Source: Falsiroseomonas ponticola (lineage in GTDB: Bacteria > Pseudomonadota > Alphaproteobacteria > Acetobacterales > Acetobacteraceae). From it: a stretch of 64,000 nucleotides of DNA. The stretch covers positions 97,731 to 161,730 of the forward strand of contig NZ_JAERQN010000013.1 in NCBI RefSeq assembly GCF_016805305.1. The letters are read 5' to 3'. The translations under genes and the position numbers were made by a program. The notes beneath the pieces were generated by a model that saw only the letters and a list, made by a program, of their open reading frames with translations, did no database searches and was not told the origin of the DNA. This document shows, piece after piece, positions 17,301-26,438 of this stretch. Numbering within the stretch: the stretch's first letter is position 1; each line of letters begins with the position of its first letter.

Positions 17301-19550
17301 TTGAGGATGGAGCCGTGGCGCGCACCGCAGGAGGCGGTGGAGGCCCTGCTGGCCGCGCGCCACGGCGACCCCTTCGCCATCCTCGGCCCGCATGCCGCGC
17401 CGGGCGGCCTGGTCATCCGCGCCCTGCTGCCGGGGGCGGAGGCGCTGGCGGTGCTGCCCTGGGATGGCGGGGAGCCGGTCCCGCTGCCGCGCCGCCACGG
17501 CGCCCTGTTCGAGGGGCTGCTGCCCGGCCGGGCCGCGCCCTTCGGCTACCGCCTGCGCGCCTCGGCGGGCGGCGGCAGCTGGGACCTCGAGGATCCCTAC
17601 CGCTTCGGCGCGACGCTCGGGCCGCTCGATGACCATCTGATGGTGGAGGGCACGCACCGGCGACTGCACCGCCGGCTGGGTGCCCATGCCGTGATGCATG
17701 AGGGCGTGGCCGGCACGCGCTTCGCGGTCTGGGCGCCGAATGCGGCGCGCGTTTCCGTCGTGGGCGCCTTCAACGAATGGGACGGGCGGCGCCATCCCAT
17801 GCGCAAGCGCGTGGATAGCGGGCTGTGGGAGCTGTTCATCCCCGGCCTCGGCGCCGGCGCGGCCTACAAGTATGAGATCCTGGCGCGGGACGGCACGGTG
17901 CTGCCGCTGAAGGCGGACCCCTTCGGCCGGGCGGCGGAATTGCGGCCCTCCACCGCCTCGCTGGTGCCGGCGGACAGCGATTTCGCCTGGGACGACGCGG
18001 CCTTCCTGCAGGCGCGCGCCGCCACGCAGGACCGGCGCGCGGCCATCTCCATCTACGAGGTCCATGCGCCGTCCTGGCGACGGCATCCCGGCGGCGCCTT
18101 CTACAGCTGGGACGACCTGATCGGATCGCTGATCCCGCATGTCGCCTGGATGGGCTTCACGCATATCGAGCTGATGCCCGTGATGGAGCATCCGCTCGAT
18201 GAAAGCTGGGGCTACCAGCCGATCGGGCTGCATGCGCCGACGGCGCGGCTGGGCGATCCCGCGGGCCTCAAGCGCTTCATCGCCGCCTGCCACGCGCAGG
18301 GCATCGGCGTGCTGCTGGACTGGGTGCCGGCGCATTTCCCGAAGGATGTGCACGGGCTGGCGCGCTTCGACGGCCAGACGCTGTACGAGGACCCGGACCC
18401 GCTGCGCGGCTTCCACCGGGCCTGGGGCACCGCCGTCTTCGACTATGGCCGGCGCGAAGTGGCCGCCTTCCTCGCCTCCAACGCGCTCTACTGGATGGAG
18501 GAGTTCCACGCGGACGGGCTGCGCGTCGATGCCGTCTCCACCATGGTCCATCTCGACCACGGGCGCGCGCCTGGCGAATGGCGCCCGAATGCGGAGGGCG
18601 GCACGGAGCACCATGAGGCCGTGGCCTTCCTCCGCCAGGTGAATGCGCTGGTGGAGGAGGAGCACCCCGGCGCCATCATGGTGGCGGAGGAAGCGACATC
18701 CTGGCCCGGCGTCTCCCGCCCCGCCGCCGAAGGCGGGCTCGGCTTCCGCTTCAAGTGGAACATGGGCTGGATGAACGACACGCTGCGCTATTTGGCGATC
18801 GACCCCATCCACCGCCGCTGGCACCACGACCTCGTCACCTTCGGCATGATGTACGCCTTCACCGAGGATTTCGTGCTGCCGCTGAGCCATGACGAGGTGG
18901 TGCACGGCAAGGGATCGCTGCTCGGCCGGCTGCCCGGCGATGACTGGCAGCGCTTCGCGACGCTGCGCGCCTACTACGCGCTGATGTGGGCGCATCCCGG
19001 CAAGAAGCTGCTCTTCATGGGCGGCGAGATCGCGCAATGGCGGGAATGGTCGGAGGCGCGGGAGCTGGACTGGTGGCTGCTGCAATACGCCCCCCACCAG
19101 GGCGTGCAGAGGCTGGTGCGTGACCTCAACCATCTGTACCGGTCGCTGCCCGCGCTGCACGCCAGGGATGCGGAGGCGGAAGGATTTCGCTGGATCGATG
19201 CGGATGACAGCACGCGATCGATCTTTTCCTGGCTCCGTTTCGACGGAGAGGGTGGCGCGCCGGTCGCGATGATCTGCAACATGACGCCGGTGCCGCATGC
19301 CGCGCTCCGCTTCGGCCTGCCGCGGGCGGGGGCGTGGCGGGAGGTGCTGAACACGGATGCCGCGGTCTATGGCGGCTCCGGCATGGGGAATCTCGGCGGG
19401 GTGGTGGCGGAACGCGTGGCCTTCCAGGGCTTTCCCGCTTCCGCCACGGTGACGGTGCCGCCACTCGGCACCATCTGGCTGGTGGCGGAGGGTCCGGAGC
19501 CTGGGGAAGAGGCGGCGGACGACAAGAAAGGGGAGAGCGATGCCGAATAG
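17301..19550 (+). CDS. glgB: 1,4-alpha-glucan branching enzyme
   Basis: A 749-residue GH13 branching enzyme with an N-terminal CBM48-type region (H-G-D-P-F-A-I-L-G, then W-A-P-N-A-x-x-V), the catalytic barrel with nucleophile Asp410 (G-L-R-V-D-A-V), the acid/base in V-A-E-E-A-T (Glu463/464) and L-S-H-D-E-V-V-H-G-K. It introduces alpha-1,6 branches into glycogen. The start is uncertain: TTG at 17301 has GAGG spaced 8 nt upstream, while ATG at 17307 has poor spacing; I prefer TTG. The gap to glgP is 10 nt, and the 3' end overlaps glgC by 11 nt. Confidence 0.94.
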   Translation: MRMEPWRAPQEAVEALLAARHGDPFAILGPHAAPGGLVIRALLPGAEALAVLPWDGGEPVPLPRRHGALFEGLLPGRAAPFGYRLRASAGGGSWDLEDPYRFGATLGPLDDHLMVEGTHRRLHRRLGAHAVMHEGVAGTRFAVWAPNAARVSVVGAFNEWDGRRHPMRKRVDSGLWELFIPGLGAGAAYKYEILARDGTVLPLKADPFGRAAELRPSTASLVPADSDFAWDDAAFLQARAATQDRRAAISIYEVHAPSWRRHPGGAFYSWDDLIGSLIPHVAWMGFTHIELMPVMEHPLDESWGYQPIGLHAPTARLGDPAGLKRFIAACHAQGIGVLLDWVPAHFPKDVHGLARFDGQTLYEDPDPLRGFHRAWGTAVFDYGRREVAAFLASNALYWMEEFHADGLRVDAVSTMVHLDHGRAPGEWRPNAEGGTEHHEAVAFLRQVNALVEEEHPGAIMVAEEATSWPGVSRPAAEGGLGFRFKWNMGWMNDTLRYLAIDPIHRRWHHDLVTFGMMYAFTEDFVLPLSHDEVVHGKGSLLGRLPGDDWQRFATLRAYYALMWAHPGKKLLFMGGEIAQWREWSEARELDWWLLQYAPHQGVQRLVRDLNHLYRSLPALHARDAEAEGFRWIDADDSTRSIFSWLRFDGEGGAPVAMICNMTPVPHAALRFGLPRAGAWREVLNTDAAVYGGSGMGNLGGVVAERVAFQGFPASATVTVPPLGTIWLVAEGPEPGEEAADDKKGESDAE

Positions 19551-20811
19551 CAGGACCCAGGCGAGTGCGCCCCTGGCGCGGACCGCGATGGCCTTCGTGC
19601 TGGCGGGCGGGCGGGGCTCGCGGCTGATGGAGCTGACGGACCGTCGCGCCAAGCCCGCGGTCTATTTCGGCGGCAAGTCGCGCATCATCGACTTCGCGCT
19701 GTCGAACGCCATGAATTCCGGCATCCGGCGCCTGGCCGTCGCCACGCAGTACAAGGCGCACAGCCTGATCCGCCACCTGCAACGGGGCTGGAACTTCCTG
19801 CGCCCCGAACGGAACGAGACCTTCGACATCCTGCCCGCCAGCCAGCGCGGCGATGGCGCCAACTGGTACCTCGGCACCGCCGATGCCGTGTACCAGAACA
19901 TCGACATCATCGAGGACCTGGCCCCGCGCCACATGGTGATCCTGGCGGGCGATCACATCTACAAGCAGGATTACGAGCACATGCTGCAGCAGCATGTGGA
20001 ATCCGGCGCCGACGTGACGGTGGGCTGCATCGCGGTGCCGCGCCTCGATGCCCGCGGCTTCGGCGTGATGCATGTGGATCCGGACAGCCGCATCGTCGCC
20101 TTCATGGAAAAGCCCCAGGACCCGCCCGGCATCCCGGGGCGGGAGGACCTGGCCCTCGCCTCCATGGGCATCTACGTCTTCGAGACGAAGTTCCTGTTCG
20201 AGCAGCTGCGGCGGGATGCCGCGGACCCGAACTCCCAGCGCGATTTCGGCCACGACATCATCCCCTACCTGGTGAAGCACGGGAAGGCCGTGGCGCATCG
20301 GTTCGAGCGGTCCTGCGTGCGGTCCCGCGCGGAATCGAAGCCCTATTGGCGCGATGTCGGCACCGTCGATGCCTATTGGGAGGCGAATATCGACCTGACC
20401 GACGTGGTGCCGGAACTCGACCTCTATGACCGCGACTGGCCGATCTGGACCTACGCGGAGGTGACGCCGCCGGCGAAGTTCGTGCATGACCTGGATGGCC
20501 GGCGGGGCGAGGCCATCGCCTCCCTCGTCTCGGGCGGGTGCATCGTCTCCGGCGCCATGGCGCGGCGGTCGCTGATGTTCACGGGCGTGCACCTGCACAG
20601 CTATGCGAAGATCGATGGCGCGGTGATCCTTCCTTACGTCGATGTCGGCCGCGGCGCGCGGCTGACCAATGTCGTCGTCGATCGCGGCGTGCGGATTCCG
20701 GAAGGCATGGTGGTCGGCGAGGATCCGGTGGAGGACGCGAAGCGCTTCCGCCGGACGGAGAAGGGCATCTGCCTGATCACCCAGGCGATGCTGGACCGCA
20801 TCGCGCCGTGA
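19540..20811 (+). CDS. glgC: Glucose-1-phosphate adenylyltransferase (ADP-glucose pyrophosphorylase)
   Basis: A 423-residue nucleotidyltransferase with the signature L-A-G-G-R-G-S-R-L near the N-terminus, R-A-K-P-A-V-Y-F-G-G-K, the catalytic L-A-G-D-H-I-Y, F-M-E-K-P (substrate lysine) and a C-terminal left-handed beta-helix region. It makes ADP-glucose from glucose-1-phosphate and ATP, the committed step of glycogen synthesis, and is normally allosterically controlled. ATG 19540 lies inside the end of glgB (11-nt overlap), with GGGGAG just upstream. A 124-nt structured spacer follows before glgA. Confidence 0.95.
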   Translation: MPNSRTQASAPLARTAMAFVLAGGRGSRLMELTDRRAKPAVYFGGKSRIIDFALSNAMNSGIRRLAVATQYKAHSLIRHLQRGWNFLRPERNETFDILPASQRGDGANWYLGTADAVYQNIDIIEDLAPRHMVILAGDHIYKQDYEHMLQQHVESGADVTVGCIAVPRLDARGFGVMHVDPDSRIVAFMEKPQDPPGIPGREDLALASMGIYVFETKFLFEQLRRDAADPNSQRDFGHDIIPYLVKHGKAVAHRFERSCVRSRAESKPYWRDVGTVDAYWEANIDLTDVVPELDLYDRDWPIWTYAEVTPPAKFVHDLDGRRGEAIASLVSGGCIVSGAMARRSLMFTGVHLHSYAKIDGAVILPYVDVGRGARLTNVVVDRGVRIPEGMVVGEDPVEDAKRFRRTEKGICLITQAMLDRIAP

Positions 20812-20838
20812 GCGACACTCGGCAGCGGTCTCACCTTG

Positions 20839-20913
20839 CGGGCGCCGGCAGGCGCCCGAGCGGCCGAATGGCCGCCGCCGCTTATGCGGCGAAGGCAAGC
20901 GGCCGGAGGCCGC
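20839..20913 (+). other. Four tandem perfect hairpins between glgC and glgA
   Basis: Four consecutive inverted repeats fill most of the glgC-glgA spacer: CGGGCGCC/GGCGCCCG (8 bp, 20839-20858), GCGGCC/GGCCGC (6 bp, 20860-20875), CGCCGC/GCGGCG (6 bp, 20876-20891) and GCGGCC/GGCCGC (6 bp, 20899-20913), with loops of 3-4 nt. As RNA they would form a row of short GC stems just before the glgA ribosome site. None is followed by a T-tract. Possible roles are mRNA processing or stability, or partial termination. Confidence 0.6.
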
Positions 20914-20935
20914 GCCCGCCGTTTGAGGGCATGAT

Positions 20936-22378
20936 ATGAAAATTCTCTCCGTCGCCTCCGAATGCGTGCCGCTGGTGAAGACCGGCGGGCTGGCCGATGT
21001 CGCCGGCGCGCTGCCTTCGGCGCTGGCGGCGGAGGGCGTGAAGGTCACGACGCTGCTGCCGGGCTATCCCGCCGTGATGGCGGCGCTGGGCGGCGGGCGG
21101 GCGCTGCGGCGGATCGATGATCTGTTCGGCGGCCCGGCGCGGCTGCAGCGGGGGGAGGCCGGCGGGCTCGACATCATCGCCATCGATGCGCCGCACCTCT
21201 TCGCCCGCACGGGCAACCCCTACCTGGCGCCGGATGGCGGGGAATGGGGGGATAACGGCATCCGCTTCGCGGCCCTCGGCGCCATGGCATCGCTGCTGGC
21301 GACGGGCGGCGTGCGCGGCCTGGCCTTCGACGTGGTGCATGCGCATGACTGGCAGGCGGGGCTGGCGCCGGCCTATCTGCGCTTCGGCGCCAGGCGCGTG
21401 CCCTCCGTCTTCACCGTCCACAACCTGGCCTTCCAGGGGAAATTCCCGCTCGACCTCTTCCCCCGCCTCGGCCTGCCGCCGCAGGCGCTGTCGGTGGAGG
21501 GGCTGGAGTATTTCGGCACCATCGGCTTCCTCAAATCGGGGCTCTGGTACGCGGACCGCCTCACCACCGTCTCCCCCACCTATGCGGCGGAGATCCGCAC
21601 GCCGGAGGCGGGGATGGGGCTGGACGGGCTGCTGCGCGGCCGCGCGGGTGCCGTCTCCGGCATCCTGAACGGCATCGACACGGTGGAATGGGACCCGGCG
21701 ACGGACCGGCATCTCGCCGCGAATTTCTCCGGCGCGAAGCTGGCGGGGCGCGCGGCGAACAAGGCGGCGCTGCAGCGGCGCCTCGGGCTTGCGGAAGACC
21801 CGGAGGCGCTGCTGATGGGCTTCGTCGGGCGCCTCACCTGGCAGAAGGGCGTGGACCTCATCCTCGGCGCCATCCCGTCCATCCTCGGCTGTGGCGCGCA
21901 GCTCGCGCTGCTCGGCACCGGGGAGCGGGGCATCGAGGATGGGGCGCGAGGCGCCGCCTGGGCGCATCCCGGGCGCATCGGCGCCGAGATCGGCTATGAC
22001 GAGGGGCTGGCGCGGCTGATCTATGGCGGCGCCGATGTCGTGCTGGTGCCGAGCCGCTTCGAGCCCTGCGGCCTCGCCCAGCTCTGCGCGCTGCGCTACG
22101 GCGCGGTGCCGCTGGTGGCGCATGTCGGCGGGCTGTCCGACACGGTGGTGGACGCGAACGAGATGGCGCTGGCGCAGGGCTTGGGCACCGGCATCCACTT
22201 CGCCCCCGTGCAGCGGGAGATGCTGGAAGCCGCGGTCTGGCGCATGGCCGCGCTGTGGCGGGACCGCGCGGTCTTCGCGCGGCTGCAGAAGAACGCGCTG
22301 GCCACGGATGTGTCCTGGACACGATCGGCGAAGCGCTACGCCGCGCTCTACCGCGACGCCATCGCCGATGCAGGCTGA
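20936..22378 (+). CDS. glgA: Glycogen synthase (ADP-glucose type)
   Basis: A 480-residue GT5 enzyme of normal length. The N-terminal ADP-glucose-binding motif is present as V-K-T-G-G-L-A-D-V, with H-A-H-D-W-Q-A, T-V-H-N-L-A-F-Q-G and the C-terminal S-R-F-E-P-C-G-L-A-Q containing the catalytic Glu. It elongates glycogen from ADP-glucose. ATG 20936 has GAGGG spaced 6 nt upstream. The 3' end overlaps the following glgX-malQ fusion by 11 nt, the same overlap length seen between glgB and glgC, so translation is likely coupled. Confidence 0.95.
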   Translation: MKILSVASECVPLVKTGGLADVAGALPSALAAEGVKVTTLLPGYPAVMAALGGGRALRRIDDLFGGPARLQRGEAGGLDIIAIDAPHLFARTGNPYLAPDGGEWGDNGIRFAALGAMASLLATGGVRGLAFDVVHAHDWQAGLAPAYLRFGARRVPSVFTVHNLAFQGKFPLDLFPRLGLPPQALSVEGLEYFGTIGFLKSGLWYADRLTTVSPTYAAEIRTPEAGMGLDGLLRGRAGAVSGILNGIDTVEWDPATDRHLAANFSGAKLAGRAANKAALQRRLGLAEDPEALLMGFVGRLTWQKGVDLILGAIPSILGCGAQLALLGTGERGIEDGARGAAWAHPGRIGAEIGYDEGLARLIYGGADVVLVPSRFEPCGLAQLCALRYGAVPLVAHVGGLSDTVVDANEMALAQGLGTGIHFAPVQREMLEAAVWRMAALWRDRAVFARLQKNALATDVSWTRSAKRYAALYRDAIADAG

Positions 22379-25300
22379 GGCCAGCGCGGGTTTTCACGAG
22401 CCGCTCGGCGCGACGCTCGACAGCACGGGCGCGAATTTCGCGTATCCGGCGCCGGGGGCGGAGGCGGTGTTCGTCTGCGTCTTCGACGATGCCGACAGGG
22501 AAATCGCCCGTATCCGCCTGCCGGGCCGGACCGGCGACGTGCATCACGGCCATGTCGCGGGCATGGCCGCGGGCACGCGCTACGGGCTGCGCGTCGAGGG
22601 GCCCTTCGCGCCCTGGCACGGCCACCGCTTCAACCCGCGCAAGCTGCTGGTCGATCCCTGGGCGGGGCGGATCGACCGCCGCTTCGCCCTCAATCCCGCG
22701 CTGTTCGACACGGGGGAGGCGCCGGACGGCGCGGACAGCGCGCCGCATCTGCCGAAGGCGGTGCTGGCGGCGCCGCTGCCGCCCATCCATCGCCGCGGGC
22801 CGCGCGGCCCGCAGGTGATCTACGAGCTGCATGTGAAGGGCTTCACCGCCGCGCATCCCGCCATCCCGGCGGCGATCCGCGGCACCTTCGCGGGCCTCGC
22901 CCATCCCGCCGCCATCGGCCATCTGCGCGGCCTCGGCGTGACCTGCGTGGAGGTGATGCCGGCGGCCGCCTGGATCGATGAACGGCACCTGCCGCCGCTC
23001 GGCCTGACCAACCACTGGGGCTACAACCCGGTGGCGCTGCTGGCGCCCGATCCGAAGCTGGCGCCGGGCGGCATGGCGGAGGTGCGCGCGGCGGTCGCGG
23101 CCCTGCAGGACGCCGGCATCGCGGTGGTGCTGGACGTGGTGCTGAACCACAGCGGGGAAGGCGATCACCTCGGCCCCACGCTGTCGCTGAAGGGGCTCGG
23201 CAACGCGGCCTTCCACCGGCTGCGGGGCGATGATCCGCGCCGCTACGTGGACGATTCCGGCTGCGGCCATGCGCTGGCGCTGGACCGGCCCTGGGGGCTG
23301 CGCCTCGCCATGGATGCGCTGCGGCACTGGGCCGGCCAGGCGGGGCTGGATGGCTTCCGGCTTGACCTGGCGACCACGCTGGCGCGGCGGGAACACGGCT
23401 TCGATGCGGAGGCGCCGCTGCTCCAGGCCATGCGCCAGGACCCGGTGCTGCGCGACCTGCTGATCATCGCGGAGCCCTGGGATATCGGCCGGGACGGCTA
23501 TCGCCTGGGCGCCTTCCCCGCGGGCTGGGGCGAATGGAACGACCGCTTCCGCGACGATGTGCGGCGCTTCTGGCGCGGCGATGGCGGCATGGTTGGCGCG
23601 CTGGCCACGCGGCTGGCGGGCTCCACCGATGCCTTCCGCGGCCGGTCGCTGGCGGACAGCGTCAACTTCGTCACGGCGCATGATGGCTTCACGCTGCGCG
23701 ACCTCGTCAGCTTCACCGCCAAGCGCAACCACGCGAATGGCGAGCAGAACCGCGACGGCACGGACGACAACAAATCCTGGAACAACGGCGCGGAAGGGCC
23801 GAGCGACGATCCCGCCATCACGGCCCGCCGCGCTTCCGATGCGCGGGCGCTGCTGGCGACGCTGCTGCTGGCGCGCGGCACGCCGATGCTCTCCATGGGG
23901 GATGAGGCCGGGCGCAGCCAGGGCGGCAACAACAACGCCTATGCGCAGGACAATGCCCTGTCCTGGTTCGACTGGGATGGCGCGGATGCGGGCCTGATCG
24001 GGTTCACGCGGCGGCTGGTGGCGGCGCGCCTCGCCCATCCCGCGCTGCATGACGGCACGGCGCTGACGGGCGGCGCCGATGCGGATGGCGTGCGGGATGT
24101 GGCGTGGCTGCGCCCCGATGGCGCCGCGATGGACCGCTGGGGGGATCACGATTGCCGCGCGCTGGTCGCCGTGCTGCACGCACAAGGCGATCGCTGCCTG
24201 GTGGCGCTGAACGCCGGCGACGCCACGCCGCTGGTGCTGCCCCTTGCCCGCCCCGGCCGCGCCTGGCGCCTGCTGGCGGACAGCAGCGCGCCCGACGCCA
24301 CCGCCCTGCCCGCCATGCTGCCCGCGCGATCCGTGCTGCTGCTGGCGGAGGAAGCGACCCTCTCGCGCTCGCCGGCCGATGACCCCGCGCTGCTGGCGCG
24401 CCTCGCCCGCGCGGCGGGGATCGAGCCCGTCTGGCATGCCATCTCCGGGGAGCGGCATGAGGTGCCGGTGGCAACGCTGACCGCGCTGCTCGGCGCGCTC
24501 GGCCTGCCGGCGGGGAACCGGGATGCCATGCAGGGCAGCCTGGCGCGGCTCTCGGCCGCGCGGGCGCTGCCGGCCTCCGCCACGCTGCGCGCGGGCCAGC
24601 CCCTGCCGATGGCGCTGTCCGGCCGCCCCGTGATGCTGCGCATCGCCTGCGAGGATGGCAGCGAGCATCGCTGGGCCGTGCCGCCGGAAGCCGGCGAGAC
24701 GCGCCGCCTGGCGCGCGCCGATGGCAGCGCGGCGGCGGACCGGCTGGTGGCGCTGCCGCCCCTGCCGGAAGGCCGCCACATCCTGTTCGACGAAGCCGCG
24801 CCGGAGGCGCGCTGCACCCTCTCCATCGTGCCCGCGCGCTGCTTCCTGCCGCCGCTGCTGGACCGGCCGCGCTTCGGCATCGCGGCCCAGATCTACGCGC
24901 TGCGCGGCGCCAGGGACCAGGGGATCGGCGATTTCGGCGCGGTGGCGGAACTGGCGCGGGTGGCGCGGGACCAGGGCGCGGCCTTCCTCGGGCTCAGCCC
25001 GCCGCATGCGCTGACGCCGGTCGATCGCAGCCGCGCCAGCCCCTACCACCCCAGCGACCGGCGCTTCCTCGACCCCATCTTCATCGATGTCTCGGGCCTG
25101 CCGGGGGGCGATCGGCTGGGCGCGCTGGCCGCCGGCGCCAGCGTGGACCACGCCGCCGTCTGGGCCGCCAAGCGCGCCGTGCTGCGCGCGGCGTGGGAGC
25201 GGGGGCCGCGCGACGCCCCGCCCGAGCCCGGCAGCGCGCTGGCCCGCTTCTGCACCTACATCGCCATCGCGGAACAGCAGGGCCACACCGATGCGCGCCG

Positions 25301-26381
25301 CTGGCCGGAGGGGCTGCGGCACGGCGATGACCACGGCGTGGCCGGCTTCGCCGCGCGGCACGCGGATGCCGTGGGCTTCGCCGCCTTCTGCCAGCGCCTG
25401 GCCGACGCGCAACTGGCCGAGGCCGGGCGTGCCGGCGCCGGCCTCTACCGCGACCTCGCCGTCGGCGCCGCGCCGGATGGCGCCGAGATCTGGTCCGGCG
25501 AGGGGCGCTTCCTGCCCGGCTTCTCGATCGGCGCGCCGCCCGATCCCTTCAGCGCGGAGGGCCAGGTCTGGGCCCTGCCGCCGCCCGACCCGCGCCATGC
25601 CGCGGAGACCGGGCACGCCGCCTTCGCCGGGCTGATCCGCGCCAATATGCGCCACGCCGCGGCGCTGCGCGTCGATCACGTGCTCGGCCTGCGGCGCCTG
25701 TTCCTGGTGCCGGAAGGCGCGCGCGGCTCGGAAGGCGCCTACCTCGCCTATCCCTTCGCCGACATGCTCGGCCACCTGGCGCTGGAGAGCATGCGGGCGC
25801 GCTGCCTGGTGGTGGGGGAGGATCTCGGCACGGTGCCGGAAGGCATCGGCCCCGCGCTGCAATCCGCCGATGTGCTCTCCTACCGCGTGCTGTGGTTCGA
25901 GAAGGAGGGCGCACGCTTCCGCCCGCCGCGGCACTATCCCGCCCGCGCCGCCGCCTGCGTCGCGACGCATGACCTCGCGACGCTGGCCGGCTTCTGGACC
26001 GGGGCCGATCTGGAGGAGCGGGAGGCGCTCGGCCTGCTGGCCGATCCGGCGGCGGAGCAGGCGGCCCGCGCCGCCGACCGCGCCGCGCTCTGCGCCCTGC
26101 TGGCCGAGGAAGGGCTGCTGCCGGAGGGCGCCGGCCCCGACCAGCCCATGGACGATGCCCTGGCCGCCGCCATCCATGCGCTGGTGGCGCGCACGCCCTC
26201 CGCCCTCATGCTCGTGCAGGCGGAGGACCTGGCGGGGGAGACCATCGCGGTGAACCTGCCCGGCACGGATCGCGAAAGGCTCAACTGGCGCCGCCGCCTG
26301 CCCATGCCCGTTGCCGGCCTGGCCGCGCTGCCGCGCGCGCAGGCGATCCTTGCAACCCTGCGCGGCGTGCGCCCCGTCTAG
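22368..26381 (+). CDS. glgX-malQ: Fused glycogen debranching enzyme GlgX and 4-alpha-glucanotransferase MalQ
   Basis: One continuous 1337-residue frame encodes two enzymes. Residues 1 to about 660 are a GH13 debranching enzyme with an N-terminal CBM48-like region and catalytic Asp333 (F-R-L-D-L-A), Glu369 (I-A-E-P-W-D) and Asp439 (T-A-H-D-G-F). Residues about 670 to 1337 are a GH77 amylomaltase with Asp1103 (L-R-V-D-H-V), Glu1151 (V-G-E-D-L-G) and Asp1202 (A-T-H-D-L-A). GlgX removes limit-dextrin side chains and MalQ disproportionates the released maltodextrins, so the fusion joins consecutive steps. ATG 22368 overlaps the glgA end by 11 nt. No frameshift or internal stop is seen. Confidence 0.93.
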   Translation: MQAEASAGFHEPLGATLDSTGANFAYPAPGAEAVFVCVFDDADREIARIRLPGRTGDVHHGHVAGMAAGTRYGLRVEGPFAPWHGHRFNPRKLLVDPWAGRIDRRFALNPALFDTGEAPDGADSAPHLPKAVLAAPLPPIHRRGPRGPQVIYELHVKGFTAAHPAIPAAIRGTFAGLAHPAAIGHLRGLGVTCVEVMPAAAWIDERHLPPLGLTNHWGYNPVALLAPDPKLAPGGMAEVRAAVAALQDAGIAVVLDVVLNHSGEGDHLGPTLSLKGLGNAAFHRLRGDDPRRYVDDSGCGHALALDRPWGLRLAMDALRHWAGQAGLDGFRLDLATTLARREHGFDAEAPLLQAMRQDPVLRDLLIIAEPWDIGRDGYRLGAFPAGWGEWNDRFRDDVRRFWRGDGGMVGALATRLAGSTDAFRGRSLADSVNFVTAHDGFTLRDLVSFTAKRNHANGEQNRDGTDDNKSWNNGAEGPSDDPAITARRASDARALLATLLLARGTPMLSMGDEAGRSQGGNNNAYAQDNALSWFDWDGADAGLIGFTRRLVAARLAHPALHDGTALTGGADADGVRDVAWLRPDGAAMDRWGDHDCRALVAVLHAQGDRCLVALNAGDATPLVLPLARPGRAWRLLADSSAPDATALPAMLPARSVLLLAEEATLSRSPADDPALLARLARAAGIEPVWHAISGERHEVPVATLTALLGALGLPAGNRDAMQGSLARLSAARALPASATLRAGQPLPMALSGRPVMLRIACEDGSEHRWAVPPEAGETRRLARADGSAAADRLVALPPLPEGRHILFDEAAPEARCTLSIVPARCFLPPLLDRPRFGIAAQIYALRGARDQGIGDFGAVAELARVARDQGAAFLGLSPPHALTPVDRSRASPYHPSDRRFLDPIFIDVSGLPGGDRLGALAAGASVDHAAVWAAKRAVLRAAWERGPRDAPPEPGSALARFCTYIAIAEQQGHTDARRWPEGLRHGDDHGVAGFAARHADAVGFAAFCQRLADAQLAEAGRAGAGLYRDLAVGAAPDGAEIWSGEGRFLPGFSIGAPPDPFSAEGQVWALPPPDPRHAAETGHAAFAGLIRANMRHAAALRVDHVLGLRRLFLVPEGARGSEGAYLAYPFADMLGHLALESMRARCLVVGEDLGTVPEGIGPALQSADVLSYRVLWFEKEGARFRPPRHYPARAAACVATHDLATLAGFWTGADLEEREALGLLADPAAEQAARAADRAALCALLAEEGLLPEGAGPDQPMDDALAAAIHALVARTPSALMLVQAEDLAGETIAVNLPGTDRERLNWRRRLPMPVAGLAALPRAQAILATLRGVRPV

Positions 26382-26438
26382 GCCGCGCCCTACCCCCGTT
26401 GCAGACTGCGCCGCACCGATTGGGGGGAGATGCGCGGG

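Noticed and set aside
20538..20939. A 133-codon plus-strand frame across the glgC end and spacer
   Set aside because: It is out of frame with glgC, and its tail merely translates the hairpin array.
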